A stretch of 64,000 nt of DNA from an uncultured Bacteroidia bacterium. GTDB taxonomy: Bacteria > Bacteroidota > Bacteroidia > Bacteroidales > F082. Below, one piece after another: positions 34,298-43,010 of this stretch; position 1 is the first letter of the stretch; the number at the start of each line of letters is the position of its first letter. A model generated the notes under the pieces. The model saw nothing but the letters and a program-made list of their open reading frames with translations, was not told where the DNA came from and ran no database searches. Position numbers and translations under genes: made by a program. The stretch covers positions 34,618 to 98,617 of the forward strand of contig CADCML010000002.1 of assembly GCA_902802535.1 (NCBI GenBank), read 5' to 3'.

Positions 34298-34369
34298 ATG
34301 TCACACGACTACAGCGAAGACCAACTGATACAAAAAGCGTGGCGGAGATTGATGGGAGAAGTGATATGA
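34298..34369 (+). pseudogene. Vestigial copy of the hsdR 5' end
   Basis: It begins MSHDYSEDQLIQK exactly as hsdR does at 35460, with about 40 near-identical bases. A one-base deletion then changes the frame (AWRRLMGEVI) and stops after 23 codons. It sits 25 bases after the vestigial hsdS end, so the pair preserves the old hsdS-hsdR junction. The Fic gene now separates it from intact hsdR. Confidence 0.8.
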
Positions 34370-34391
34370 TATAACAAATAAACAGTTGATA

Positions 34392-35453
34392 ATGAAACAA
34401 GAAGACTTTGATGAATATATACGGCAGGTGGAGCCCTCGGCGCAAGAAAGTGCGGCGGCGTGGCAGACGGCCATCGGTTTGCAGCAGGTGGATGGGCTGA
34501 AGCCTTCGCAATATCTGCTTGATGTGGCACGCCGCAACATTGAAGGCGATATCACCATCGATGAGGTGCGGCAATTGTTGGACACTTACTATAGCAGCAA
34601 GACCAAACGAACGCCGGAAGATGATGATGCCGCAGAGTGCGACAAGGCATCAGCCAATATCAAGAAGATTCTCTCCACTAAGACTTTCGCCTTCAACACG
34701 AACGGTTTTGTGGCAACGCATCGTCGCATTTTCGAAGGCGTGTTTAAACATGCCGGTGAACTTCGTCAGTTTGACATCACCAAAAAGGAATGGGTGCTTA
34801 GGGGCGACACGGTCAATTACTTGAACTGGGAAGACCTTCGCCGCGCCATAGACTATGACATCAAGCAAGAGCGTGAGTTTAGCTACAAGGGATTGACTGA
34901 AGAAGAGAAAGTGCGTCATATCTGCCAATTCGTTTCAGGTTTGTGGCAGATTCATCCATTCCGAGAGGGAAACACCCGAACAACGGCGGTGTTCACTATC
35001 CAATATCTGCGTTCCTTGGGCTATGAGGCAACCAACGACATGTTCAAAGAACATTCATGGTATTTCCGCAATGCGTTAGTCCGCGCCAACTACAAGAATG
35101 CCAGACTCGGCATCGACTATGATTTCAGCTTCCTCGAACGTTTCTTCCGTAACCTGTTGTTGAACGAAAACAACGAGTTAAGGAATCGCTACATGCTCAT
35201 CAATGCACCTGAAGGTTGGGAACCCACCGACGATAAATCTTCAACAACCGACGATAAATCTTCAACAACCGACGATAAATCGACGATAATTCTGTCCTAT
35301 CTCAAGGAAAAAGGCTGTTGCAAGACATCGGAATTGTCGGCGCTACTTGGATTAAAGCCAACGCAGACCAAAGCCTATATTTACCAATTGTTGAAAGAGG
35401 GAAAGATTGTGGCGCATGGAGCGAACAAAAACAGAACATACACTTTAGCATAA
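34392..35453 (+). CDS. Fic-family protein with VbhA-like start and winged-helix tail
   Basis: The ATG at 34392 is chosen over the TTG at 34386 (353 residues). Residues ~14-65 resemble the VbhA-type inhibitory helix (VARRNIEGDITIDEV, Glu51-Gly52), though the usual Ser/Thr four residues before the Glu is Arg. The Fic core is HPFREGNTRTTAVF (from His188), where GNGR is GNTR, a known subgroup variant. A linker of three TTDDKSS-type repeats precedes a winged helix (ILSYLKEKGCCKTSELSALLG to AHGANKNRTYTLA). Such proteins probably AMPylate a partner and may bind DNA. It ends 6 bases before hsdR. Confidence 0.9.
   Translation: MKQEDFDEYIRQVEPSAQESAAAWQTAIGLQQVDGLKPSQYLLDVARRNIEGDITIDEVRQLLDTYYSSKTKRTPEDDDAAECDKASANIKKILSTKTFAFNTNGFVATHRRIFEGVFKHAGELRQFDITKKEWVLRGDTVNYLNWEDLRRAIDYDIKQEREFSYKGLTEEEKVRHICQFVSGLWQIHPFREGNTRTTAVFTIQYLRSLGYEATNDMFKEHSWYFRNALVRANYKNARLGIDYDFSFLERFFRNLLLNENNELRNRYMLINAPEGWEPTDDKSSTTDDKSSTTDDKSTIILSYLKEKGCCKTSELSALLGLKPTQTKAYIYQLLKEGKIVAHGANKNRTYTLA
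35226..35281 (+). repeat. 21-bp in-frame tandem repeat in the Fic linker
   Basis: ACCGACGATAAATCTTCAACA occurs twice in full and once in part, encoding TDDKSST repeats between the Fic and winged-helix domains. Copy number could change by slippage without breaking the frame. Confidence 0.85.
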
Positions 35454-35459
35454 ACCATT

Positions 35460-38400
35460 ATGTCACACGATTACAGCGAAGACCAACTGATACAAAAGAG
35501 CGCGGCGGAGTTCTTGGAGAAGGAACTCGGCTGGACAAGCGTCTATGCTTTCGACAAGGAAACACTGGGTGCTGATGGCACTCTGGGTCGCAATAACTAC
35601 CATGAGGTGCTGCTCATCCGCCATTTCCGCAAGGCGCTCAAGACCCTCAACCCATGGCTGACAGAAAAGCAGTTGGCCGAAGCTGTGGAACGCATGACGG
35701 AACACATGAGTAGCCAAACGCTCATGCAAATCAACGAGCAGAAGTATCAGATGATTCGCGAGGGTATTCCTGTGACCCGTGTGAAGCAAAATGGCGAAAC
35801 GGAAGAGGTGAAGGCAAGAGTCATCGACTTCAACTCACCCGACAAGAACGAGTTCCTTTGTGTGCGCGAGTTGTGGGTGCATGGTTCGCTGTATCGTCGT
35901 CGTGCTGATATTGTGGGCTTTGTCAATGGCATCCCCTTGCTCTTCATGGAGCTGAAAAACCACGATGTGGAGGTTGAGGATGCTTTCAACAACAACTACC
36001 GCGACTATCTTGATACCATCCCGCAGCTGTTTTATCACAATGCCTTCATCATGTTCAGTAACGGCTTGGAGGCGCGTGTGGGCACCATCGACTCGAAGTG
36101 GGAGTTTTTCCACGAGTGGAAGCGCCTCAACGAAATGGAAGCGGGCAATATCGAGCTGCCCACCATGTTGAGTGGCATTTGCAAGAAAGAGAACTTCCTA
36201 GACTTGTTAGAGAATTTCATCCTTTACGACCATAGCGGCGGCACTACGGCGAAGATATTGGCTCGCAACCACCAATATCTCGGCGTGAACCAAGCTGTGG
36301 AGAAATACCGCCAACGTGAATTGCTTGATGGTAAGTTGGGCGTGTTTTGGCATACGCAAGGGAGCGGCAAAAGCTATTCGATGCTCTTCTTGTCACAGAA
36401 GATTCGCCGCAAGTTTGAAGGCTCTCCGACCATCGTCGTCCTAACCGACCGCGACGAGCTGAACAAACAAATCAGCGACACCTTCGAGAACTGCGGGCTG
36501 TTGGGCAAAGTGAAGGCGGAAAAGTTTATCGCTACCAGTGGCGAGGATTTGAAAGCCAAATTGAGGGGCAATCCGTCATTTATCTTCTCGCTCATTCAGA
36601 AGTTCAACGACCCCAATGCCGAACCCATCTATCCCGACCACGACATCATCGTGATGAGTGACGAGGCGCACCGCACGCAAAACGGCATCTTTGCCGATAA
36701 CCTGATGCACCTGCTGCCTACGGCGCACCGCATCGGATTCACGGGCACGCCGCTTTTGTCGAACGACAACATTACGGCGCGTACCTTTGGCGGATATGTT
36801 AGTATCTATGACTTCAAGCGCGCCGTGGAGGACAAGGCCACTGTGCCGCTGTTCTATGAGAACCGAGGCGAGAAACTGAAGGACTTAAAGAACCCTGAAA
36901 TCAACGAAGAGATTGCTGCTGCCTTGGAACAGGCTGGCGATATGGATGCCTCGCAGTTAGCCAAGTTGGAGCGCGAATTCTCCAAGGAAGTCCACCTTTT
37001 GACCGCCAAGAGCAGGTTGCGCATCGTGGCTCGGGATTTCGTCAAGCATTACAGCGACCTTTGGACTTCAGGCAAGGCCATGTTCGTTTGCTACAACAAG
37101 GTGACTTGCGTGCGCATATACGATTATGCCCAGGAATACTGGCAGCGCGAAATCAAGGCCTTGGAGCAGACCATTGCCACATGCACGTCGCAACAAGAAG
37201 TGCAGGAGCTGACGCGCAAACTGGAGTGGATGAAGGAAACAGAGATGGCCGTGGTCGTCTCGCAAGAGCAGAACGAGATACAGACGTTCCAGAAATGGGG
37301 CTTGGACATCAAGACGCACCGCGAGAAGATGGAAAAGCGTGAGCTTGACAAAGAGTTTAAGGACAGTGAATCGAAACTCCGCATTGTCTTTGTCTGCGCC
37401 ATGTGGCTCACTGGCTTTGACGTGAAGACTTTGTCGTGCCTCTATATCGACAAACCCATGAAAGCCCACACACTGATGCAGACTATCGCTCGCGCCAACC
37501 GTGTGGCCGAGGGCAAGACCAACGGCCTCATCATCGACTATATGGGCATTGTGAAGGCACTGCGGCAAGCCTTGGCCGACTATACCGCCAATCCCGAGGG
37601 TGGGGAAGGCGGCAACGACCCGACCATCGACAAGAAGGAGCTTATCAAACAGGTCATGGAAACCATGGCCGCTGCCACGACTTTCCTGAAGGAACATGGC
37701 TTTGAGTTGAAACAACTGATTGAGGCCGAGAGTTTCCATAAACTTTCGCTATTGAAGGAAGCCGCCAATGCCATGTGTGAGACGTTGGAAATCAGGAAGA
37801 CCTATTGCACTTTTGCCAGCACCTTGCTGAAGCTATGGAAATACCTTGACCGTGAGGATATTACTTCCGAAATGAAGCAACAAAAGGATGCCATTGAAGT
37901 CATCTACAAGGAATTGCAGAAGAAACGTAAGCATGCCGATATCACCGACCTCAGCATGACCATCAACCAGATTGTGAACGAGCATCTTGAGGTGGAAGAT
38001 TTGACATTCTCCGAAAATAGTTCTCGTCGTTTCGACATTAGCGGCATCAACTTCGATTTGCTGAGGAGTGAGTTTGCACGTAGTAAGGAAAAGAATTTGG
38101 TGATGAAGGACATTCAGGAGTTGTTGCAAGAACGGATTGCCCAAATGTTGGCTGCCAATCCGTCGCGCATCAATTTCTATGAACGTTACCAGCAAATCAT
38201 CAAAGACTACAACCAAGAGCAGAATCGTGCCACGATAGAAAAGACGTTTGAGGAGCTGATGAAGTTGTCGAACGACCTGACCGAAGAGGAGAAGCGCTAT
38301 GTCAGGGAAGGTTTTGAAAACGACGAACAACTTTCTATGTACGATGTATTGTTTAAAGAAGACTTAACCAAAGAAGATATCAAGAAACTAAAGAAGGTGG

Positions 38401-38606
38401 CCAAAGACCTTTTGGAGAAGATTAAGCAACAGTTGGCTGGCATGGATCATCCCTTCGACAAGCAGGAGACCAAATCGGCCCTCATTGTTACTATCCGCGA
38501 TTTGCTATGGGAAGAATTGCCACAAAGCTATTCAGATGAGAGCATTTCCTATTACCGCGATGCGGTGTACAACTATGTTTATCTGCAGTATGGAGGGGCG
38601 GCGTGA
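35460..38606 (+). CDS. hsdR: Type I restriction endonuclease subunit HsdR (system 2)
   Basis: The 1048-residue ATP-driven motor nuclease of system 2. The nuclease domain has D150 and E164/K166 in RRRADIVGFVNGIPLLFMELKN. The helicase core has Walker A in WHTQGSGKSYSM (about 305-311), the DEAH box in VMSDEAHRTQ (about 400), GFTGTPLL, and the motif VI region QTIARANRVAEGK. The C-terminal helical part is rich in Lys/Glu. It is not closely similar to HsdR of system 1. The full-length gene starts with the same ~40 bases as the vestigial copy at 34298. Confidence 0.95.
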   Translation: MSHDYSEDQLIQKSAAEFLEKELGWTSVYAFDKETLGADGTLGRNNYHEVLLIRHFRKALKTLNPWLTEKQLAEAVERMTEHMSSQTLMQINEQKYQMIREGIPVTRVKQNGETEEVKARVIDFNSPDKNEFLCVRELWVHGSLYRRRADIVGFVNGIPLLFMELKNHDVEVEDAFNNNYRDYLDTIPQLFYHNAFIMFSNGLEARVGTIDSKWEFFHEWKRLNEMEAGNIELPTMLSGICKKENFLDLLENFILYDHSGGTTAKILARNHQYLGVNQAVEKYRQRELLDGKLGVFWHTQGSGKSYSMLFLSQKIRRKFEGSPTIVVLTDRDELNKQISDTFENCGLLGKVKAEKFIATSGEDLKAKLRGNPSFIFSLIQKFNDPNAEPIYPDHDIIVMSDEAHRTQNGIFADNLMHLLPTAHRIGFTGTPLLSNDNITARTFGGYVSIYDFKRAVEDKATVPLFYENRGEKLKDLKNPEINEEIAAALEQAGDMDASQLAKLEREFSKEVHLLTAKSRLRIVARDFVKHYSDLWTSGKAMFVCYNKVTCVRIYDYAQEYWQREIKALEQTIATCTSQQEVQELTRKLEWMKETEMAVVVSQEQNEIQTFQKWGLDIKTHREKMEKRELDKEFKDSESKLRIVFVCAMWLTGFDVKTLSCLYIDKPMKAHTLMQTIARANRVAEGKTNGLIIDYMGIVKALRQALADYTANPEGGEGGNDPTIDKKELIKQVMETMAAATTFLKEHGFELKQLIEAESFHKLSLLKEAANAMCETLEIRKTYCTFASTLLKLWKYLDREDITSEMKQQKDAIEVIYKELQKKRKHADITDLSMTINQIVNEHLEVEDLTFSENSSRRFDISGINFDLLRSEFARSKEKNLVMKDIQELLQERIAQMLAANPSRINFYERYQQIIKDYNQEQNRATIEKTFEELMKLSNDLTEEEKRYVREGFENDEQLSMYDVLFKEDLTKEDIKKLKKVAKDLLEKIKQQLAGMDHPFDKQETKSALIVTIRDLLWEELPQSYSDESISYYRDAVYNYVYLQYGGAA

Positions 38607-38662
38607 TTGTGGCGAAGATAGAGGAGTTGTTTGGAGTGATAAAACAATAGAATAACATAAAC
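38607..38662. other. Short gap after hsdR
   Basis: A reading IVAKIEELFGVIKQ then stop follows in another frame just after the hsdR stop. It may be part of the same broken gene as the next fragment. Confidence 0.3.
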
Positions 38663-38776
38663 ATGGATAACAAATTCAATCCCACCACTGCCAAACGATA
38701 CCTTCGTCAACTTGTCGAGTTCAGCTATCTGGAGGCTCATGGGGCAAACAAGAACCGCAGTTATAGCAAGAAGTAA
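38663..38776 (+). pseudogene. Fragment of a Fic-type winged-helix tail
   Basis: The 37-codon ORF (KFNPTTAKRYLRQLVEFSYLEAHG then ANKNRSYSKK, in sequence) aligns with the C-terminus of the Fic protein at 34392: NPTTAKRYLRQLVEFSYL versus KPTQTKAYIYQLLKEGKI, then AHGANKNR in both. It has no Fic core upstream. It is a remnant of a second Fic-wHTH gene, or possibly a translated small DNA-binding peptide. Confidence 0.7.
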
Positions 38777-38892
38777 TCGTGAACGGCTCCGCGGAGCTTG
38801 CTGGAACCTAAAGAATTTTCTTTTGTGCCCTACAGTAGTTGTTTGCTGTCGTTTGTTGTCGGGTATAATATTGAAAATGAGAAATATAAAAC

Positions 38893-38917
38893 AAAAAAGG
38901 CGCATTAAGCGCCTTTT
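38893..38917. terminator. Bidirectional terminator between system 2 and alaS
   Basis: GGCGC-ATTAA-GCGCC flanked by A6 and T4 runs. On the minus strand the T6 tract follows alaS by 27 bases; on the plus strand it ends the restriction island. Confidence 0.8.
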
Positions 38918-38943
38918 CCGTTTCTTGCGATTTGCAATTCGTT

Positions 38944-41553
38944 TTAAATCCTCTCCCTTAGCATCTGCATTGCCTTAGGCAATCCGTCGGCATTGCGGCC
39001 ACCGGCCACGCAGAGGGTCTTCTGTCCACCGCCACCGCCTTGGATTTCCTTGGCCACCTCGCGGATGAGCTTGGTGGCATCCAAGCCTTTGGCATCGGCG
39101 AAGCTTTCGGGCAACAACAGGCAGAGTGAAGGCTTGCCGTCGGCCACGGAGCCGAGGATGGCAATGGTGCTCTCATTCATCTGCTTGAGCAGCAGGGCGA
39201 TGTTGCGCAATTGGTCACCGCCGCAGGGTAGAGTTTCCATGATGAGCTTGTAGCCTTCGTGGTCGATGGCCTTCTCGTGGAGCTTCTCGGCCATGGCCTG
39301 GGCTTTTTCTTGCATCAGGTGCTCCACCTCTTTCTTCAAGGCTGAGTTCTGCTCGTTCAATGAAGTGACGGCCTTCACCAAGTCGGGCGATTTGACGCAC
39401 TCGCGCAGGCGACCGATGAGGTCAAGTTGTTCGTCAAGGTATTGCTCCACGGCTTCGCCCGTGATGGCCTCGATGCGGCGGATACCCGCTGCAATGGCGC
39501 CTTCCGTGACAATCTTGAACATGCCGATGTTGCCCGTGGCAGAGGTGTGGCAGCCGCCGCAGAGCTCCATGGAATAGTCCTTGTCGAAGACCACCACGCG
39601 CACCTTTTCGCCGTATTTCTCGCCGAACAAAGCCGTGGCTCCCATAGCCTTGGCTTCGTCAATCGGAATCTCGGCGTAGGTCACGTTCGGGATGTTCTCG
39701 CGAATCTTCTGGTTGACAATCTTTTCCACCTGGCGGATTTCTTCAGGCGTCATCTTGGCGAAGTGGCTGAAGTCGAAGCGCAGGCGTTGGTCGTCGACCA
39801 AGGAACCCTTTTGTTCAACATGCGAGCCCAACACTTGCCTCAAAGCGGCGTGCATCAGGTGGGTCGCGCTGTGGTTGTTGGCGATGCGCTGACGGCGTGC
39901 CGCATCAATCGCGGCAGTGAAAGCCACCTCCGGGTTCTGTGGCAGTTGCTCAGTGATATGGATGACCAAATTGTTCTCCTTGATGGTGTTCACAATCTTA
40001 ATCGTCTCGTTTTCAGAGGTCAGGGTGCCAGTGTCGCCCACTTCACCGCCCATCTCGGCATAGAACGGGGTTTTGTCGAGGACAATCTCAAAATGGGTCT
40101 TTTTCTTGGCTACCACCTCGCGGAAACGCAGGATGTGGCTCTCGCAAGAGAAATCGGTATAGCCCACAAACTCAGTGGGTTGCTCGCTTTCTTTCACGAC
40201 GACCCAGTCGCCGTTGGCTTTTTCGGCGGCCTTGCGCGAACGGTTCTTCTGCTCTTCGAGGTTGGTCTTGAAGCCGTCCATGTCCACGTTGATGCCCTTT
40301 TCGGAGGCCATCAGCTGGGTGAGGTCGATGGGGAAGCCAAAGGTGTCGAACAGCTCGAAGGCGAAGTTGCCGTCGATGTCCTGCTGCGGGTGTTGTTCCA
40401 CATAGCCCTCGAAGCGCTTGATGCCTTGCGCCAAGGTGCGCAGGAACGAGGCTTCCTCCTCGCGGATGACCTTGCCGACCAATTCCTGTTGCGCCTTGAT
40501 TTCGGGATAGTTGTGCTCCATCTGCTGCACCAAAATGGGCAGGAGTTGGCAAACAAAGGGCTCTTCGAAGCCAAGGAAGGTGAAGCCATAACGCACGGCA
40601 CGGCGCAACACGCGGCGGATGACATAGCCCGCTCCGTTGTTGGAGGGCAGCTGTCCGTCGGCGATGGCGAAGCTCACGGCACGCAGGTGGTCGGCGATGA
40701 CGCGCATGGCCACATCGGTCTTCTCGGCCTTGCCGTATTCGATGCCCGACATCTTGGCAATGGCTTGAATGATAGGTTGGAACACGTCGGTGTCGTAGTT
40801 GGAGGTCTTGCCTTGCAGCACGCGGACTAAGCGCTCAAAACCCATGCCCGTGTCAACGTGCTTGGCGGGGAGTTCCACCAGTTGGCCGTTGGCCATGCGG
40901 TTGTATTGCATGAAGACAAGGTTCCAGATTTCAATCACTTGCGGGTCGTCCTTATTCACCAAGTCGCGGCCAGGGATTTGCTTGCGGGCTTCGTCGTCGC
41001 GCAGGTCGATGTGGATTTCGGAGCAGGGACCGCAGGGACCGGTTTCGCCCATTTCCCAGAAGTTGTCCTTCTTGTTGCCGTAGATGATGCGGTCTTCGCT
41101 GACATGTTCCTTCCAATAGTTAAAGGCTTCCATATCAGCGGGTTGTCCATCCTTTTCGTCGCCGCCAAAAACGGTCACATAGAGTCTGTCCTTGTCGATT
41201 TTCACCACCTCAGTGAGGTATTCCCAACCGTAGGCGATGGCTTCTTTCTTGAAGTAGTCGCCGAATGACCAGTTGCCGAGCATCTCAAACATGGTGTGGT
41301 GGTAGGTGTCGTGGCCTACTTCCTCCAAATCGTTGTGCTTGCCCGACACGCGCAGGCATTTCTGCGAGTCGGCGGCGCGTTTCCATTTCGCGGGCTGGTT
41401 GCCCAAAAAGATGTCCTTGAATTGGTTCATGCCGGCGTTGGTGAACATCAAGGTCGGGTCGTTCTTGACGACGATGGGTGCCGATGGCACAATGGCGTGC
41501 TCCTTCGAACGGAAGAAGTCCAAGAAGCTATTTCTAATCTCGTAAGCGTTCAT
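38944..41553 (-). CDS. alaS: Alanyl-tRNA synthetase
   Basis: The 869-residue class II synthetase charges tRNA-Ala. It has the class II start IRNSFLDFFRSKEHAIVPSAP, motif 2 region FTNAGMNQFKDIFLG, the editing domain with NNHSATHLMHAALRQVLG and the distal zinc-type CGGCHTSATGNIG, and the glycine-rich C-terminal C-Ala domain GGGGGQKTLCVAGG. Length and order are normal. The gene is divergent from the M23 peptidase gene, with both promoters in the 129-base gap. Confidence 0.98.
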   Translation of the reverse strand: MNAYEIRNSFLDFFRSKEHAIVPSAPIVVKNDPTLMFTNAGMNQFKDIFLGNQPAKWKRAADSQKCLRVSGKHNDLEEVGHDTYHHTMFEMLGNWSFGDYFKKEAIAYGWEYLTEVVKIDKDRLYVTVFGGDEKDGQPADMEAFNYWKEHVSEDRIIYGNKKDNFWEMGETGPCGPCSEIHIDLRDDEARKQIPGRDLVNKDDPQVIEIWNLVFMQYNRMANGQLVELPAKHVDTGMGFERLVRVLQGKTSNYDTDVFQPIIQAIAKMSGIEYGKAEKTDVAMRVIADHLRAVSFAIADGQLPSNNGAGYVIRRVLRRAVRYGFTFLGFEEPFVCQLLPILVQQMEHNYPEIKAQQELVGKVIREEEASFLRTLAQGIKRFEGYVEQHPQQDIDGNFAFELFDTFGFPIDLTQLMASEKGINVDMDGFKTNLEEQKNRSRKAAEKANGDWVVVKESEQPTEFVGYTDFSCESHILRFREVVAKKKTHFEIVLDKTPFYAEMGGEVGDTGTLTSENETIKIVNTIKENNLVIHITEQLPQNPEVAFTAAIDAARRQRIANNHSATHLMHAALRQVLGSHVEQKGSLVDDQRLRFDFSHFAKMTPEEIRQVEKIVNQKIRENIPNVTYAEIPIDEAKAMGATALFGEKYGEKVRVVVFDKDYSMELCGGCHTSATGNIGMFKIVTEGAIAAGIRRIEAITGEAVEQYLDEQLDLIGRLRECVKSPDLVKAVTSLNEQNSALKKEVEHLMQEKAQAMAEKLHEKAIDHEGYKLIMETLPCGGDQLRNIALLLKQMNESTIAILGSVADGKPSLCLLLPESFADAKGLDATKLIREVAKEIQGGGGGQKTLCVAGGRNADGLPKAMQMLRERI

Positions 41554-41603
41554 TTATAGTGAGTTATGTGGTTTGAACTGAAAAAAACGTTTAAAAAACC
41601 CTG

Positions 41604-41611
41604 CAAAGTTA
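41604..41611 (-). promoter_or_regulatory. -7 box TAACTTTG for alaS
   Basis: TAnnTTTG match 51 bases upstream of the alaS start. Confidence 0.55.
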
Positions 41612-41623
41612 CGCTAATTATTC

Positions 41624-41631
41624 TATTTTTG
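41624..41631 (+). promoter_or_regulatory. -7 box TATTTTTG for the M23 peptidase gene
   Basis: TAnnTTTG match 52 bases upstream of the ATG at 41683, back to back with the alaS box. Confidence 0.55.
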
Positions 41632-41682
41632 CGCAATAGTTTTTGATTTGGAGCGTTAATTATTGCTCTATGGCATGGGATT

Positions 41683-42657
41683 ATGGCAAAACAAAAGCGA
41701 TACATATTCAACCAGTTGACCCAGGATTTTGAGGTTCTTGACACGTCAAAATCGAAGAAGGTGCTTCGTGTTTTGCTGATTTCGCTGGCCGTGTTGGGTG
41801 TCGCTTTCCTGTTCGCCATGTTGTTGTTCACTTTTTTCAAGTCGCCGACGGAAAAGGCTCAGGCACGAGAGTTGGAATACCTGAAATTGAGGTACGAAAT
41901 CTTGAACGACCGTCTGGATGAGATGGAGTTGCTGATGACCGACATGGAGCAGCGCGACAACAACCTGTATCGGATGATGTTTGAGGCCGACCCTATTCCG
42001 AGCTCGGTGCGGCGTTCGGGCTTTTCCGATGCCGACCGTTATGCCGATTTGTATGGCTACATGAACTCTGGATTGGTGGTGAGCACGGCTCGAAAGTTGG
42101 ATGTCATTGCAAGTCAGCTGTATCACCAATCGGTTTCGTATGACACGCTGTTTTGGATGGCACGCAACAAGTCGGACATGTTGGCTCACATTCCCGCCAT
42201 TTTCCCCTTGAAAGAGACCGAAATCAAGTATGTTTCCTCGTATTTCGGCTACCGTCCCGACCCGATTTACAAAATCTCTAAGTTCCACAGTGGCATGGAC
42301 TTTTCGTCTACTATGGGCACCGAGGTGTATGCTACGGGCGACGGTGTAGTGTTTGATGTGGAGCGCAACAATTGGGGCTACGGCAATATGGTGATCCTCG
42401 ACCATGGTTATGGCTACAAAACCCGTTACGCGCATTTGAAGAAATCGGCCGTTCGCAAGGGACAGAAGGTGAAACGCGGCCAACTGATTGGCTATATCGG
42501 CAATTCGGGCAAGACGACGGGCGTGCATTTGCATTACGAGGTGCTGAAGAACGACGTGCAAGTGGATCCCATCAATTTCTTGTATCAGGACTTAACACCT
42601 GAAGAATACAACCAAATTTTGGAGCAATCCACCTTACCTACACAAACAATGGATTAG
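41683..42657 (+). CDS. M23-family (LytM) cell-wall endopeptidase, membrane-anchored
   Basis: The 324-residue protein has a short cytoplasmic start, one membrane helix (about 28-52, VLRVLLISLAVLGVAFLFAM), a coiled coil (about 57-95) and a C-terminal M23 domain. Zinc ligands are visible in FHSGMDFSS (HxxxD) and GVHLHYEV (HxH). Such proteins cut peptidoglycan cross-links or regulate other hydrolases in the periplasm. The MerR-family gene starts 2 bases after the stop, so the two form an operon. Confidence 0.93.
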   Translation: MAKQKRYIFNQLTQDFEVLDTSKSKKVLRVLLISLAVLGVAFLFAMLLFTFFKSPTEKAQARELEYLKLRYEILNDRLDEMELLMTDMEQRDNNLYRMMFEADPIPSSVRRSGFSDADRYADLYGYMNSGLVVSTARKLDVIASQLYHQSVSYDTLFWMARNKSDMLAHIPAIFPLKETEIKYVSSYFGYRPDPIYKISKFHSGMDFSSTMGTEVYATGDGVVFDVERNNWGYGNMVILDHGYGYKTRYAHLKKSAVRKGQKVKRGQLIGYIGNSGKTTGVHLHYEVLKNDVQVDPINFLYQDLTPEEYNQILEQSTLPTQTMD

Positions 42658-42659
42658 TC

Positions 42660-43010
42660 ATGGAAGAGAGCAACACCACAGGGAAATACTATTACAGCAT
42701 TGGCGAAGTGGCTGCGATGTTCAATGTCAACACCTCGATGATCCGTTATTGGGAAAAGGAATTCGATGTGTTGCGCCCGCGCAAGAACAAGAAAGGCAAC
42801 CGCCTTTTCACTGAGCGGGATGTGCGTTATGTGCATGTCATCTATCAGTTGCTCAAAGTGAAAGGTTACACTTTGGCTGGTGCCAAGTTGGCTCTCAAGG
42901 AACGCTTCAGCGATTATGAGGAGCGCATCATCATGCTGGAAACGCTCGACAAAGCCCGCAATTTCCTCTTGGATTTGGATAAGGCGTTGGCGGAGAAGCA
43001 GAAAAAGTGA
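42660..43010 (+). CDS. MerR-family transcriptional regulator
   Basis: The 116-residue protein has the MerR helix-turn-helix: YYSIGEVAAMFNVNTSMIRYWEKEFDVLRPRKNKKGNRLFTERDV, then a helical dimerisation region. There is no cysteine cluster for metal sensing and no large effector domain, so it is a minimal MerR protein of unknown signal. It directly follows the M23 peptidase gene. Its stop is adjacent to that of the convergent pseudouridine synthase gene, with no room for a terminator. Confidence 0.9.
   Translation: MEESNTTGKYYYSIGEVAAMFNVNTSMIRYWEKEFDVLRPRKNKKGNRLFTERDVRYVHVIYQLLKVKGYTLAGAKLALKERFSDYEERIIMLETLDKARNFLLDLDKALAEKQKK

Noticed and set aside
39427-40830. 467-codon plus-strand ORF opposite alaS
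   Set aside because: It lies wholly antisense to an intact alaS and reflects codon bias of the real gene; the translation has no domain signs. Similar long shadows opposite secA, ddl and the RluD-type gene were dropped for the same reason.
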